This document shows, one piece after another, positions 50,201 through 59,300 of a stretch of 64,000 nt of DNA. The DNA lies in NCBI RefSeq assembly GCF_022698165.1, contig NZ_JALDAY010000010.1, forward strand, positions 124,001-188,000. Reading direction: 5' to 3'. A program made the translations under genes and the position numbers. The number at the start of each line of letters is the position of its first letter. Position 1 is the first letter of the stretch. The notes beneath the pieces were generated by a model that saw nothing but the letters and a program-made list of their open reading frames with translations, made no database searches and had not been told where the DNA came from. This stretch comes from Streptomyces cylindrosporus (GTDB lineage: Bacteria; Actinomycetota; Actinomycetes; Streptomycetales; Streptomycetaceae).

Positions 50201-51131
50201 ACGTGTTCCAGACCTCGCGGCCCTCGGTGACCAGCCGCTGCACCAGCTCGGGCGGGCAGGCCTCGCCGCCGAAGATCAGCAGGCGTACGTCGTTGAGCGT
50301 CTCCGGCTCCCAGAGCGCGGCGAGCGTGGGGACCGTGGACACCACGGTGATCTCCTGCTCGACCAGCCAGGGCCCGAGGTCGGCGCCGCTGCGGACCTGG
50401 GAGCGGGGGACCGGCACCAGACAGGCGCCGTAGCGCCAGGCCAGCCACATCTCCTCGCAGGACGCGTCGAAGGCCACCGACAGGCCCGCCATGACCCTGT
50501 CACCGGGACCGATCGGGTCCTCGGTCAGGAACAGCGCGGCCTCCGCGTCCACGAACGCGGCGGCACTGCGGTGCGAGACGGCGACACCCTTGGGCTTGCC
50601 GGTGGAACCTGACGTGAAGATGATCCACGCGTCGTGCTCGACGCCCGGGCGGGCGGCAGGGACCTCGCTGCGGCCGGTCACGGTGAGTTCGTGCGCGGCG
50701 CCGACGACGGCCCGCACCTCGGCCTCCCCGAACACCAACTCGGCCCGCTCGTCCGGGTCCTCGGCGTCCACGGGCACGTAGGCGGCACCGGCGGCGAGGA
50801 CGGCCAGGATCGCCACGTACAGGTCGTTGGTGCCGGAGGGGACCCGGACACCCACCCGGTCCCCGAGGCCGACTCCGGCCGCGGCGAGCCGGCGCCGCAG
50901 CTGCTCGACCTCGCCGGCCAGTTCCCGGTAGGTCAGCTGGACCGAGCCGTCGTCCAGGGCGAGTTCGTCCGGGTAGGAGCGCACGGACGCCTCGAAGATG
51001 TCGACGAGCGTGCGCGGGGAGGCCGCCTGACCTCCCGAAAAGCGTGCGGTGTCGCCGAACTGCTGGTGGATCTCAGCGCTGAGCTCTTCGTCGAGCAGGC
51101 CGAGAGCGCTGCTCTCGTGTATGGCTGCCAT
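47265..51131 (-). CDS. Pls/PosA-family membrane nonribosomal peptide synthetase (poly-amino-acid synthetase-like)
   Basis: 1288 residues. The A domain (about 40-515) has IIFTSGSTGKPKG, NTYGPTEAT, YRSGDL and the catalytic Lys498. The carrier domain has phosphopantetheine Ser553 in GGSSL. Three pairs of membrane helices (about 610-662, 842-908 and a last pair near the C-terminal third) frame three acyltransferase-like/hexapeptide domains. That matches the layout of the epsilon-poly-lysine synthetase Pls (about 1319 residues). By eye the pocket is D222, A223, E226, S265, I286, G288, T310, V318, V319, K498, which is close to codes known for lysine. The product is probably a cationic amino-acid homopolymer. 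Confidence 0.85.
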   Translation of the reverse strand: MAAIHESSALGLLDEELSAEIHQQFGDTARFSGGQAASPRTLVDIFEASVRSYPDELALDDGSVQLTYRELAGEVEQLRRRLAAAGVGLGDRVGVRVPSGTNDLYVAILAVLAAGAAYVPVDAEDPDERAELVFGEAEVRAVVGAAHELTVTGRSEVPAARPGVEHDAWIIFTSGSTGKPKGVAVSHRSAAAFVDAEAALFLTEDPIGPGDRVMAGLSVAFDASCEEMWLAWRYGACLVPVPRSQVRSGADLGPWLVEQEITVVSTVPTLAALWEPETLNDVRLLIFGGEACPPELVQRLVTEGREVWNTYGPTEATVVACASLMSGEEPIRIGLPLDGYELAVVDEAGVPVRMGESGQLVIGGVGLARYLDAEKDAEKYAPLESLGWERAYRSGDLVKAEPEGLVFLGRADEQIKLGGRRIELGEVDAALQALPGVQGAAAAVRTARGGNQLLVGYVVTQDGWDQAAAVERLRAELPAALVPLLAPVADLPTRTSGKVDRNALPWPLEGLETGGPAEQLYGTEAWLAEQWTEVLGIPVTSARDDFFAIGGSSLAAAQLTTRLRTRYPSAAVVDIYQKPTLRKLARHLEESAQEDGAQRTIAPVPVRARAVQLLLLVPLFTLLGLRWAVPLAALGNLLPAYSWLPTAPWWALVAGGLVLFTPPGRLAIAAGGARLLLRDVQPGRYARGGSVHLRLWAAERLAEFSGATSLTGSWLERYARALGAKVGQDVDLHSLPPVTGLLKLGRGAAVESEVDLSGWWLDGDRLEIGTVKVGAHATVGTRSMVFPGARVGKRAEVAPGSAVTGQIPTGQRWAGAPAVKLGKAKRNWPKHRPQRGTYWRVMYGLTGLALSALPLLAGAAALLVARAFIDADAPLKGAALALVPATLAFGAAYALLILIGVRLLSLGLREGTHPTHSRIGWQAWTVTQLMDRSRETLFPLYAGLATPVWLRLLGMKIGRGAEVSTVLALPSLTTVGEGAFLADDTLTAPYELGGGWMRIGRAEIGRRAFLGNSGMTAPGRSVPDGGLVGVLSATPKKAKKGSSYLGLPPVKLPRNAETGDQSLTYDPPARLLWARGLVELFRIVPVFCSAALAVGTVALLCLLGPWAPLLSGLVLLAAGVTAALVSIVAKWLLVGRHRSGEHPLWSGFVWRNELADTFVEVVAVPWLAGSVPGTPLMTGWLRGMGARIGKGVWVESYWLPETDLVTLEDASTVNRGCVLQTHLFHDRILRTDTVVLREGATLGPGGIVLPGSTIGARTTLGPASLVMAAESVPDDTRWLGNPIEAWRP

Positions 51132-51405
51132 CGGTCCTCGCGTCTCGATCCCGGAAGCCTCCGGGGCGCTGGCGGGCCCGCAGGTCTGCCTGGGGTTGTC
51201 CTCCTCCAGCTCCGTAACAAGCCGGAAATTTTAGTACGACGCTAGGTTCCCGCAGTGTGATCGGCCACTCGGGACGTCCGATCGGGCGTGGGGGCAGCCC
51301 ACTTCGACCTCTCTGACCTGGTGATCTCCGCCCTGGAGAGAGATGCCCCACACTGTGCGTCAGGGACGGTTTCCATAGGGTGTTGAAGGGGTGTCCGGCC
51401 GGTGA

Positions 51406-52944
51406 CTAAGGGGTGTTGGGGGAGCGGCGGGCCAGGAGCGCGGCGGCCAGAACTGCGGCGATGCAGGAGACCCCGGCGACCACCCACAGCGCGCTGTGCA
51501 CACCCTGCGTGAACGCGTCCCCGACCGCGCCGGTTATCCGCGGTGACGAACGGCCCGAGGAACTCCCTCCGCTCCGGGCGACCTGGACCACCTGGTCGAT
51601 CACCGGCGGCGGCAGACGGTGTTCAGCGAGCTGCGCGGGGAGCGTGTCCAGGAAGCGGACGGCCAGAACCGCGCCCAGGATCGCCGTCGCGAGCACCGAA
51701 CCGACCTGCCGGAACGCCGTCACCGCCGAGGAGGCCGCGCCCATCTGCGGGCCCTCGACCACCTCGAACGCGGCGGCCGTGGACGGGGCGACCACCAGCC
51801 CGCTGCCCAGCCCCGCGAGCACCAGCCCGAGCGCGGTCACGCCGTAGGAGCCGTCCGGCTGTTGACGCAGCAGCACCAGGGCCGCGGCCGTGGTGACGAG
51901 CGAGCCCGCCGCCAGCAGCCGGCCCGCGCGGACCCTGCCGGCCAGGCGCTGTGCCGTGGCCGTCGCCGCCACGAAGGCGAGCATCGCGGGCAGCAGCCGT
52001 ACACCGGTGCCCAAGGGGCCGAAGCCGCGCACCCGTTGCAGGAACAGCACCTCCAGGAAGACCACGCCGACGAACACGAACAGGGCGGCCGCCGCGACGC
52101 ACAACGCCGCCGTGTAGCGGGCGTTGGCCATCATCCGCACGTCCAGCATCGGGACGGCCCTGCGGCGCTCGGTGACCACCAGGGCGGTCAGCGACACCGC
52201 CGCCACCGCGAGCACGGTGACCACCACCGGGTCGTCGTAGCCCGCCCGGCCGCCCACGGCTATGCCGTAGACCAGCGTGGACAGGCCCAGCACCGCCCAG
52301 AACTGGCCCGGCAGATCCAGCGGCCGGTCGGGCACCCGGGACTCCGCGACGGCGTACAGCGTCACGGCCACGGTGACCACCGCGAGCGGCGTGTTCACCA
52401 GGTACACCGCCCGCCAGCTCCAGGTCTGGAGCAGGGTGCCGCCGAGGAGCGGGCCGACGGCCAGTCCCACGCCCGAGACGGACACCCAGATGGCTATGTA
52501 GCGCAGCATGCGGGGCAGGTCGACGAAGAACGTGGTCGTGATGAGGGCCAGCGAGGTGGGCAGGACCAGGGCGCCGCCGAGGCCGCTGATGCCCCGGCCC
52601 ACCAGCACCTGCGGGTAGGTGTGCGCCGTCGCCACCACCAGGGAGCCGGCCGCTATCAGGACCGTGCCGGTCACGAACACCCGGCGCCGCCCGAACCGCT
52701 CGCCCAGCGCCCCGCCCGACAGCACGCAGGCCGCCACCACCAGGGTGTAGGTGCTGGACACCCAGCTCAGGTCGGCGGGCGCCACCCGCATGTCGACCTG
52801 GAGGGCACGCAGGGTGGAGATGGCCGCGGTGACCTCGATGAACGACATGAACAGGCCGAGGCAGGCGGCCAGCAGGACGAGACGGCCCCGGGGGACGGCG
52901 GCAGCCGGCCGGGCGTCCGCCGTGGTGGCCGAGACCGTGCTCAT
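51406..52944 (-). CDS. MFS drug exporter, DHA2 (14-TM) family
   Basis: A 512-residue protein with about 14 membrane helices. The motif A region is LGERFGRRRVFV and the motif C-like segment is SGVGLAVGPLLGGTLLQTWSWRAVYLVN. It is typical of secondary-metabolite efflux pumps. Its start overlaps the stop of the ABM-like gene by 4 bp, so the pair is coupled. It lies beside, and divergent from, the lipid synthase locus and could export its product. Confidence 0.88.
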   Translation of the reverse strand: MSTVSATTADARPAAAVPRGRLVLLAACLGLFMSFIEVTAAISTLRALQVDMRVAPADLSWVSSTYTLVVAACVLSGGALGERFGRRRVFVTGTVLIAAGSLVVATAHTYPQVLVGRGISGLGGALVLPTSLALITTTFFVDLPRMLRYIAIWVSVSGVGLAVGPLLGGTLLQTWSWRAVYLVNTPLAVVTVAVTLYAVAESRVPDRPLDLPGQFWAVLGLSTLVYGIAVGGRAGYDDPVVVTVLAVAAVSLTALVVTERRRAVPMLDVRMMANARYTAALCVAAAALFVFVGVVFLEVLFLQRVRGFGPLGTGVRLLPAMLAFVAATATAQRLAGRVRAGRLLAAGSLVTTAAALVLLRQQPDGSYGVTALGLVLAGLGSGLVVAPSTAAAFEVVEGPQMGAASSAVTAFRQVGSVLATAILGAVLAVRFLDTLPAQLAEHRLPPPVIDQVVQVARSGGSSSGRSSPRITGAVGDAFTQGVHSALWVVAGVSCIAAVLAAALLARRSPNTP

Positions 52945-53360
52945 GTCGACTGCGCCTCCTTCTCGGCCTGTTCGGCGAGGCGGCGCTGCGCCTCGTCCCA
53001 GGTGATCGGGAGGCGCTCCTGCTCGGTGTTCCAGAAGACGAACACCGAGCCCTTCATGCCGGGGCGCAGTCCGCGCACGCTCTTCGCGTGCGGGTCGGTG
53101 CGGGCGAAGGCGTCCAGCGCCTCCTGGTCACGCCAGGCCGACAGCGTCCAGAACGTGCGCTTGAACGGCTCCGCCTTCAGGGACGCACCGAGCAGCCCGG
53201 GCGAACGGCGCACCTGCTGGAAGACCACCAGCGACAGCAGGAAGAACTTCGGCACGCCCAGCAGCGAGCGCAGCTCCAGCCGCGAGGCCATCACCAGCGG
53301 TGGCCCGGCGGGCTCGGTGCCGTCCTTCGCGGTACCGGGCATCCAGGGAATCGTCGGCAT
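52941..53360 (-). CDS. Small ABM/DUF3291-like protein
   Basis: A 139-residue protein with the ferredoxin-like dimeric alpha-beta barrel pattern of antibiotic-biosynthesis-monooxygenase-like proteins (RTFWTLSAWRDQEALDAFARTDPHAKSV). AGGAG seven bases before ATG 53360 sets the start; longer in-frame starts exist. It is co-transcribed with the MFS exporter. It may be a cofactor-free oxygenase, or only a binding protein. Confidence 0.7.
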   Translation of the reverse strand: MPTIPWMPGTAKDGTEPAGPPLVMASRLELRSLLGVPKFFLLSLVVFQQVRRSPGLLGASLKAEPFKRTFWTLSAWRDQEALDAFARTDPHAKSVRGLRPGMKGSVFVFWNTEQERLPITWDEAQRRLAEQAEKEAQST

Positions 53361-53728
53361 GAAGGGTCTCCTCGGCAGAGCGGTCGGGGGCAGGCCGTGC
53401 GGAAGTGGCGGGTCATTCATAAGAGTCCGCGAGCGCCGCGTTCCGTACACCCCCGCAAGAGTGAATGCGGCGGACTGCGTGCAGTCGCGCCCACGGAGCC
53501 CCGTACGCCCGGATCCGGACACCCGGCCCGCCGGCCCATCGGAGCCTTCGATGGCCGATGTCCCCTCGCCGATGCGGCGATTGACCCCGTTTTCCGGGCC
53601 GCCCTACCTTGCTCGTACGCCGTCCGCCGGGCAACGCCGCGGACCGCCACCCACCTCAGAGGTATCAGCCCTCTGCGCCTCACCGTGACCGTTCCCGAGA
53701 ACTGTTCGAGCCGAGGTGCAGCCCTGCC
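53361..53728. promoter_or_regulatory. 368-bp divergent promoter region of the lipid-synthase locus
   Basis: There is no credible gene. A sigma-70-like promoter for the rightward genes is possible: TTGACC (53581-53586), an 18-bp spacer and TACCTT (53605-53610). Just upstream are two direct GCCGATG copies 14 bp apart (53554-53560, 53568-53574) and an inverted CATCGG (53537-53542), which could be an activator or repressor site. An AT-rich patch near 53415 may serve the leftward genes. Confidence 0.4.
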
Positions 53729-55021
53729 ATGACCACCCGTGTCGCTGTCGTCGGAGCCGGGATCTCCGGACTCTCCGCCGCCCACCACCTGCCGGACGAC
53801 GCCGAAGTCACCGTGTACGAGAGCCAGGACCGCCCCGGCGGCCACGCCCACACCGTGGAAGTCGACGAGGGCGGCCGCACGATCGGCATCGACACGGCCT
53901 TCGTGGTCTTCAACGCGCGCACCTACCCGGAACTCACCGCCTTCTTCGAGAAGCTCGGCGCGCCCGCCCTCGACCACACCGGCGGCTTCGACTTCTTCGA
54001 CCTCGACCGCGGACTCGACTACGGCACCGCCGAGTTCGAGCTGACCGAGGCCGAGATCGCCGCCCGCTACCCGGCCGACTTCCTGCCCCTGTGGCGCGAC
54101 GCCGAACGCTTCCACCGCGAGGCGCCCCGCGACTTCCTGCGCAAGCGCACGGACCTCTCCCTCGGCGACTACCTGGACCGCGGCGGCTACACCGACGCCT
54201 TCAAGTACGGCTACGTCGTCCTGCTCGCCACCGCCGTCTGGTCGGTGCCGGCCGAACTGATCTGGGAGATGCCGGCGACGACCGTGATCGCCTTCTTCAT
54301 GTCCCACGACCCCGGCGGCCTCGGCGGGCGTTCGGTGGCCTGGAAGACCGTCTCGGGCGGCAGCATCGAGTACGTCCGCCGGGTCGTCGCCGGCATCAAC
54401 GGCAAGGTCCGCACCGGCGCCGAGGTCACCCGGGTGCGGGAGGAGGCGGACGGGGTCGTCGTCGGCACGGCCGCGGGCGAGGAGAAGTACGACTACGCCG
54501 TGCTCGCCGCGCACGCCGACCAGACCCGCGCCGTCCTCGAACACCCCACGCTGCGCCAGGCGGAGATCCTCGGCAAGGTCCGCTACAGCGCCACCCGGGC
54601 GATCCTGCACACCGACCCGTCGAGCATGCCGCCGAGCCGGGAGCGCTGGCAGAGCTGGAACTACGGCCTGAAGACCGTCGACGGCCACCCTCGCACCTGG
54701 GTCGCCTACTACATGAACTCCCTGCAGGGCTTCACCGCCGAGCACGACTACTTCGTCACCCTCGACTCGCCGATCGCCCCGCGCGACGAACTCGTCGTAC
54801 GCGAACTGCCGTTCACCCACCCGGTCATCGATCTGGAAGTACGGGCCATGCAGCGCACGATCTACGACGTCAACGCGCCCGGCGGCCGCATCAAGCTGGC
54901 CGGCTCCTACTTCCACGCGCCGCGTATCGGCGTCGACCTCATCGGCTCCCACGAGGCCGGATTCGTCTCCGGGCGCAAGGCCGCCGAGGCCGTCGCGCGC
55001 GAGATGCGGACCCGTCACTGA
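53729..55021 (+). CDS. FAD-dependent oxidoreductase (amine-oxidase/COG2907-like)
   Basis: A 430-residue flavoprotein. Its dinucleotide-binding motif is VAVVGAGISGLSAAHHL, followed by YESQDRPGGHAHT. The middle has SGGSIEYVRRV, and the C-terminal FAD segment is IKLAGSYFHAPRIGVDLIGSHEAGFVSGRKAAEAV. Relatives often sit beside fatty-acid-modifying genes, where they desaturate or isomerise lipid chains. Here it opens the rightward operon ahead of the ACP, thioesterase and PKS genes, so it probably oxidises the acyl product. The substrate is unknown. Confidence 0.85.
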   Translation: MTTRVAVVGAGISGLSAAHHLPDDAEVTVYESQDRPGGHAHTVEVDEGGRTIGIDTAFVVFNARTYPELTAFFEKLGAPALDHTGGFDFFDLDRGLDYGTAEFELTEAEIAARYPADFLPLWRDAERFHREAPRDFLRKRTDLSLGDYLDRGGYTDAFKYGYVVLLATAVWSVPAELIWEMPATTVIAFFMSHDPGGLGGRSVAWKTVSGGSIEYVRRVVAGINGKVRTGAEVTRVREEADGVVVGTAAGEEKYDYAVLAAHADQTRAVLEHPTLRQAEILGKVRYSATRAILHTDPSSMPPSRERWQSWNYGLKTVDGHPRTWVAYYMNSLQGFTAEHDYFVTLDSPIAPRDELVVRELPFTHPVIDLEVRAMQRTIYDVNAPGGRIKLAGSYFHAPRIGVDLIGSHEAGFVSGRKAAEAVAREMRTRH

Positions 55022-55024
55022 ACC

Positions 55025-55100
55025 GCACAGCAGGAAACAGAAGGCACAGCAGAAAACAAAAGGCACAGCAGGAAACAGAAGGCACAGAAGGAACAGGGGA
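55025..55100 (+). repeat. Four 19-bp A-rich tandem repeats in the ACP leader
   Basis: GCACAGCAGGAAACAGAAG occurs at 55025-55043 and identically at 55063-55081. The copy at 55044-55062 differs at two bases, and a partial, diverged copy starts at 55082. The array fills the space between the oxidoreductase stop and the ACP start, and each unit carries an AGGAAA-like or AGAAAA purine run. Confidence 0.85.
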
Positions 55101-55105
55101 ATTCC

Positions 55106-55372
55106 ATGCAGCGTGTCACCGCCGAAGAGGCCCGGGCCTGGCTGGTCGAGAAGCTCGCGATCCGGCTCGGGGTCGGACCGGAGCAGATCGACGTCGAGCG
55201 CTACTTCGACGAGTTCGACCTGGACTCGACGGAGGCGCTGATCCTCGCGGGCGAGCTGGAGAAGTGGCTCGGCTTCGAACTGGAGGCCACGGCGCTCTGG
55301 TACCACCCGACGATCGCCGCCCTGTCCGAGCACATCGCCGAGGAGAGCGACCGCCATGTCGCAGCGGCCTGA
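55106..55372 (+). CDS. Stand-alone acyl carrier protein
   Basis: An 88-residue carrier protein with a four-helix pattern and the phosphopantetheine serine in DLDSTEAL (about residue 41). It ends PTIAALSEHIAEES. It is of the PKS type rather than the fatty-acid-synthase type. GAAGGAACAGGGG upstream supports ATG 55106. Its end overlaps the thioesterase start by 17 bp. It is separate from the three ACPs inside the synthase and may carry a starter or a finished chain. Confidence 0.88.
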   Translation: MQRVTAEEARAWLVEKLAIRLGVGPEQIDVERYFDEFDLDSTEALILAGELEKWLGFELEATALWYHPTIAALSEHIAEESDRHVAAA

Positions 55373-56270
55373 GCAGGCCGTACGACGTCAACGGGGGCCG
55401 GAACAGCGCCTGTTGACGCCCCTCGGTCCGCCCCGTCCGGACGCGGCCAGGACAGTCGTCGCCGTCCACCCGGGCGCCCTGCCGGCCGGCGTCTGGCAGA
55501 CGGCCCTGGCCCGGCTGCCCGAGGACGGCGCACCGCACCTGCTCGACCTCGGCACCGTCCCGGAGTACTTCGCCGCCGCCCTGGTGCCGACCCTGTCCGT
55601 CATCGGCGTCCGCGAACTCGCCGAACGCTGCCTGACCGAACTGACCGAAGCGGGGCTCACCGAGCGGCCGTTCACACTCGTCGGCTGGTCGTTCGGGGGA
55701 GTGGTGGCGTACGAGATCGCCGCCCGCCTCGACGGCCAGGGGCTCGGCGACCGCGTCGAGGACCTCGTCGTGCTCGACTCGATCGCGCCCGTCGCCGCGT
55801 TCCAGCGGCCGGAGGAAGAGCTCCGGCCCGCCATGCTCCTCGGCTGGTTCGCGATGTACCTGGGCGCCAAGCGCCGCCGTCGGCTCACCCTGGCGCCGGG
55901 CGCCCTGGAAGGCCTCGGTGAGCAGGACGGACTGGGCGTGCTGCTCACCGAGGCGACCGCCCAGGGAGTCCTGCCCGACGGCACCGAACCGGCCGGGCTG
56001 CGCAAGCTGTACACCGCGTTCCACACCGGACTCGTCCGCAACAACCGGTGCACCGTCGGCTACCTGCCAGCCCCGCTCGACCGCACCGTCACCGTCGTCA
56101 AGCCCGAGGGCTCCCTGCTGCCCGACAGCCCGGACCTCGGCTGGACCGAGCTGAGCGGACGTCCGATCCGCCGACTGCCGGTCCCCGGCGACCACTACAC
56201 GATGCTCCAGGAACCGGAGACCGCGGACGCCCTCGCCGCCCTGCTCACCACCGGCTCCCCAACCCGCTGA
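55356..56270 (+). CDS. Thioesterase domain protein (alpha/beta hydrolase)
   Basis: A 304-residue NRPS/PKS-type thioesterase. The N-terminal strand is VVAVHPGALPAGVWQ, the nucleophile elbow is LVGWSFGGVVAYEIA, the acid is in the following strand region (LVVLDSIAP) and the histidine is in PGDHYTML. It should release or proofread the acyl chain of the adjacent synthase. It is translationally coupled to the ACP gene. It has a long N-terminal extension with many Arg. Confidence 0.86.
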   Translation: MSQRPEQAVRRQRGPEQRLLTPLGPPRPDAARTVVAVHPGALPAGVWQTALARLPEDGAPHLLDLGTVPEYFAAALVPTLSVIGVRELAERCLTELTEAGLTERPFTLVGWSFGGVVAYEIAARLDGQGLGDRVEDLVVLDSIAPVAAFQRPEEELRPAMLLGWFAMYLGAKRRRRLTLAPGALEGLGEQDGLGVLLTEATAQGVLPDGTEPAGLRKLYTAFHTGLVRNNRCTVGYLPAPLDRTVTVVKPEGSLLPDSPDLGWTELSGRPIRRLPVPGDHYTMLQEPETADALAALLTTGSPTR

Positions 56271-56340
56271 GCCCACCCACCACTTGACGTACTCGCCGCA
56301 CGCGATCCGCGCGACGCGCAAGCCCGAGAGGACCACCATC

Positions 56341-59300
56341 GTGCACTACTCACGTCTGGCCGAGACGCCGATCGCGATCGTCGGGTTGGCGGGCCTCTTC
56401 CCCAAGTCGCGCGACCTGCGCGAGTTCTGGCACAACATCGTGAACGCCGAGGACTGCATCGAGGACGTTCCCGAGAGCCACTGGAACCCCGAGGACTACT
56501 ACGACCCGGACCCGGCGGCCGAGGACAAGACCTACGTCCGCCGCGGCGGCTTCCTGCCCGAAATCGCCTTCAACCCCATGGAGTTCGGGCTGCCGCCCAA
56601 CACCCTGGAGGTCACCGACATCCTCCAGCTGCTCTCCCTCACCGTCGCGCGGGACGTGCTGCGCGACGCCGGAGCGGACAGCGGCAGCTGGTACGACGCC
56701 TCCCGCACCGGCGTCATCCTCGGCATCACCGGCGCCAACTCCCTCACCCAGCCGCTGTCCGCCCGCCTCCAGACGCCGGTCCTCAAGGAGGTCGTGCGCA
56801 GTGTCGGCCTGAGCGAGGCGGACGCCGAGGAGATCGCGCGGCGCTTCAAGAAGGCGTACATCCCCTGGGAGGAGAACTCCTTCCCCGGCATGCTCGGCAA
56901 CGTCGTCGCCGGCCGCATCGCCAACCGCTTCGACCTCGGCGGCACCAACTGCACGGTCGACGCCGCCTGCGCCAGCTCCCTCGCGGCCGTCAAGCTCGCG
57001 GTCAGCGAACTCATCGAGGGCCGCGCCGACATGATGATCACCGGCGGCTGCGACGCCGAGAACACGATCCTCATGTACATGTGCTTCAGCAAGACCCCGG
57101 CGTTCTCCAGGAGCCAGCGGATACGGCCGTTCGACGAGTCCGCCGACGGCACCCTGATCGGCGAGGGCATCGGCATGCTCGCCCTCAAGCGCCTCGCCGA
57201 CGCCGAACGCGACGGCGACCGGATCTACGCCGTCCTGCGCGGCATCGGTACCTCCAGCGACGGCCGCTTCAAGAGCATCTACGCCCCGCGCGCCGAGGGC
57301 CAGCAGCTCGCCCTGCGCCGCGCCTACGAGGACGCGAACGTGCCGGTCGGCTCCATCGAGCTGTTCGAGGCGCACGGCACGGGTACGGCCGTCGGCGACC
57401 ACACCGAGCTGTCCGCCCTGTCGTCGGTGGTCGCCGCCGGCAACGACGACCACGGCTACGCCGCCATCGGCAGCGTGAAGTCCCAGATCGGGCACACCAA
57501 GGCGGCCGCGGGCGCCGCGAGCCTCATCAAGCTCTCCCTCGCCCTGCACCAGAAGGTCCTGCCGCCCACCATCAACGTCGAGACACCCAGCGAGGCCGTC
57601 GCCCCGGCCACCACGCCCTTCTACGTCAACACCGAGGCGCGCCCGTGGGTGTTGGACCCGAAGCGCGGCAAACGCCGGGCCGCCGTCTCGTCGTTCGGCT
57701 TCGGCGGCACCAACTTCCACATGGTGCTGGAGGAGCACGGGGAGGCCGCATCCGACGCCAAATACCTCGGTCCGACGTCCCGTTGGGGCCTGTGGCACGC
57801 CGCCGGACCCGAGGCGCTCGCGCTGCGCATCGAGAACGGCGCCGCCCCCGACGAGTCCGGCGCGATCCCCGCGAGCGACGCCCGCATCGGGATCGTCGCC
57901 GGCAGCGACGCGGAGTTCGACGAACTCCGCGCCACGGCGGTGGAGTTGCTGCGCGCCCGCCCCGACGCGGCCTCCTGGCAGCACCCCAAGGGCATCACGT
58001 ACCGCCGCGAGGCACTCCCGGCGTCCGTCAAGGTGGCGGCCGTGTTCGCCGGGCAGGGCAGCCAGTACGTCGGCATGGGCCGACGCGCCGCGGTCGCCGT
58101 GCCGCCCGTGCGCGCCGCCTTCGACCGCGCCAACCGGCTCACCGACGGCCCGGACACCCTCGCCCGCACCGTCTTCCCGCCGCCCGCCTTCACCGACGCC
58201 GCCCGCGCCGAACAGGAAACGGCCCTGCGCCGCACCGACTTCGCCCAGCCCGCCATCGGCGCGCTCGCCTCCGGCCAGTACATCTGGCTGCGCGGCCTCG
58301 GCTTCCGCGCCGACGGCGTCATCGGCCACAGCTTCGGCGAACTCACCGCGCTGTGGGCCGCGGGCGCGCTCGACGACGACCAGTTCGCCGAACTGGCCCG
58401 CGCCCGCGGCCTCGCCATGGCCCCGCCCGAGCCCGCCGCGCCCGGCTTCGACCCCGGCGCGATGGCGGCGATCCGCGCCTCGCTCTCCGACGTCCAGGCC
58501 CTCGTGGCGTCGTACCGCAACGTCGCCATCTGCAACATCAACGCACCCGGCCAGATCGTCGTCGGCGGGCCGACGGAGGAGATCGACCGCCTGGTCGCCG
58601 ACGCCTCGGGCCGCCGGGTCCCGGCGAAGCGGCTGCCGGTCTCCGCGGCCTTCCACACCGGCTTCGTCGCCCACGCCGCGGACGCGTTCCGGCAGGCCGT
58701 GGAGTCGACCGGCCTCGGCGCCCCCACGATCCCCGTGTACGCCAACACACCGGGCTCCTCGTACGGCGACGACCCCGCCGCCAACCGGCGCACCCTCGTC
58801 GACCAGCTCCTGCAACCCGTCGACTTCGTCTCCGGCATCGAGGAGATGTACGCCGACGGCTTCCGTGTCTTCGTCGAGTTCGGCCCCAAGCGGGTCCTCA
58901 CGGACCTGATCGACCGCATCCTCGAAGGCCGCACCGACGTGGTCACCCTCGCGGCGGACGGCGGCCCGAGCAAGGACGGCGAACTCTCCCTGAAGCGTGC
59001 GGCGATCGAGCTCGCGGTGATCGGACTGCCGGTGGTGGGCTTCGACGACCACGTGGAACCGCGCCGCGAACAGCCGGCCCGCAAGGGTATGAACATCGCC
59101 CTCCGCGGCATCAACTACGTGACCCAGGAACGGCGTTCGGCCTACCGGGAAGCGCTGTCGGAGCCGCTGGCCCTGGGAGCCGCGGCGGGTCCCGTCGGGG
59201 GTGAGGGCGAGGGTGACGGCATCGAGGACGTCGTACGAGATGGTCTCGCCCTTCAGGCGGAGATCCTCACGGCACACGCGGACACCGTGCACGCGTCGGT

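Noticed and set aside
47223..50612. A 1129-codon plus-strand open frame across the Pls-type gene
   Set aside because: The product is Gln/Arg/Pro/Gly-rich with no domain, and the minus strand encodes clear A and carrier domains.
55025..55100. CRISPR-like array
   Set aside because: The 19-bp units are directly adjacent with no unique spacers; it is a simple tandem repeat in a leader. The same applies to the TGACATG array at 20664.
56284..56340. TTG at 56284 as the start of the PfaA-like synthase
   Set aside because: The 19 extra residues are unlike PfaA N-termini, and GTG 56341 lies after a purine-rich AGAGGA site directly before the KS domain.
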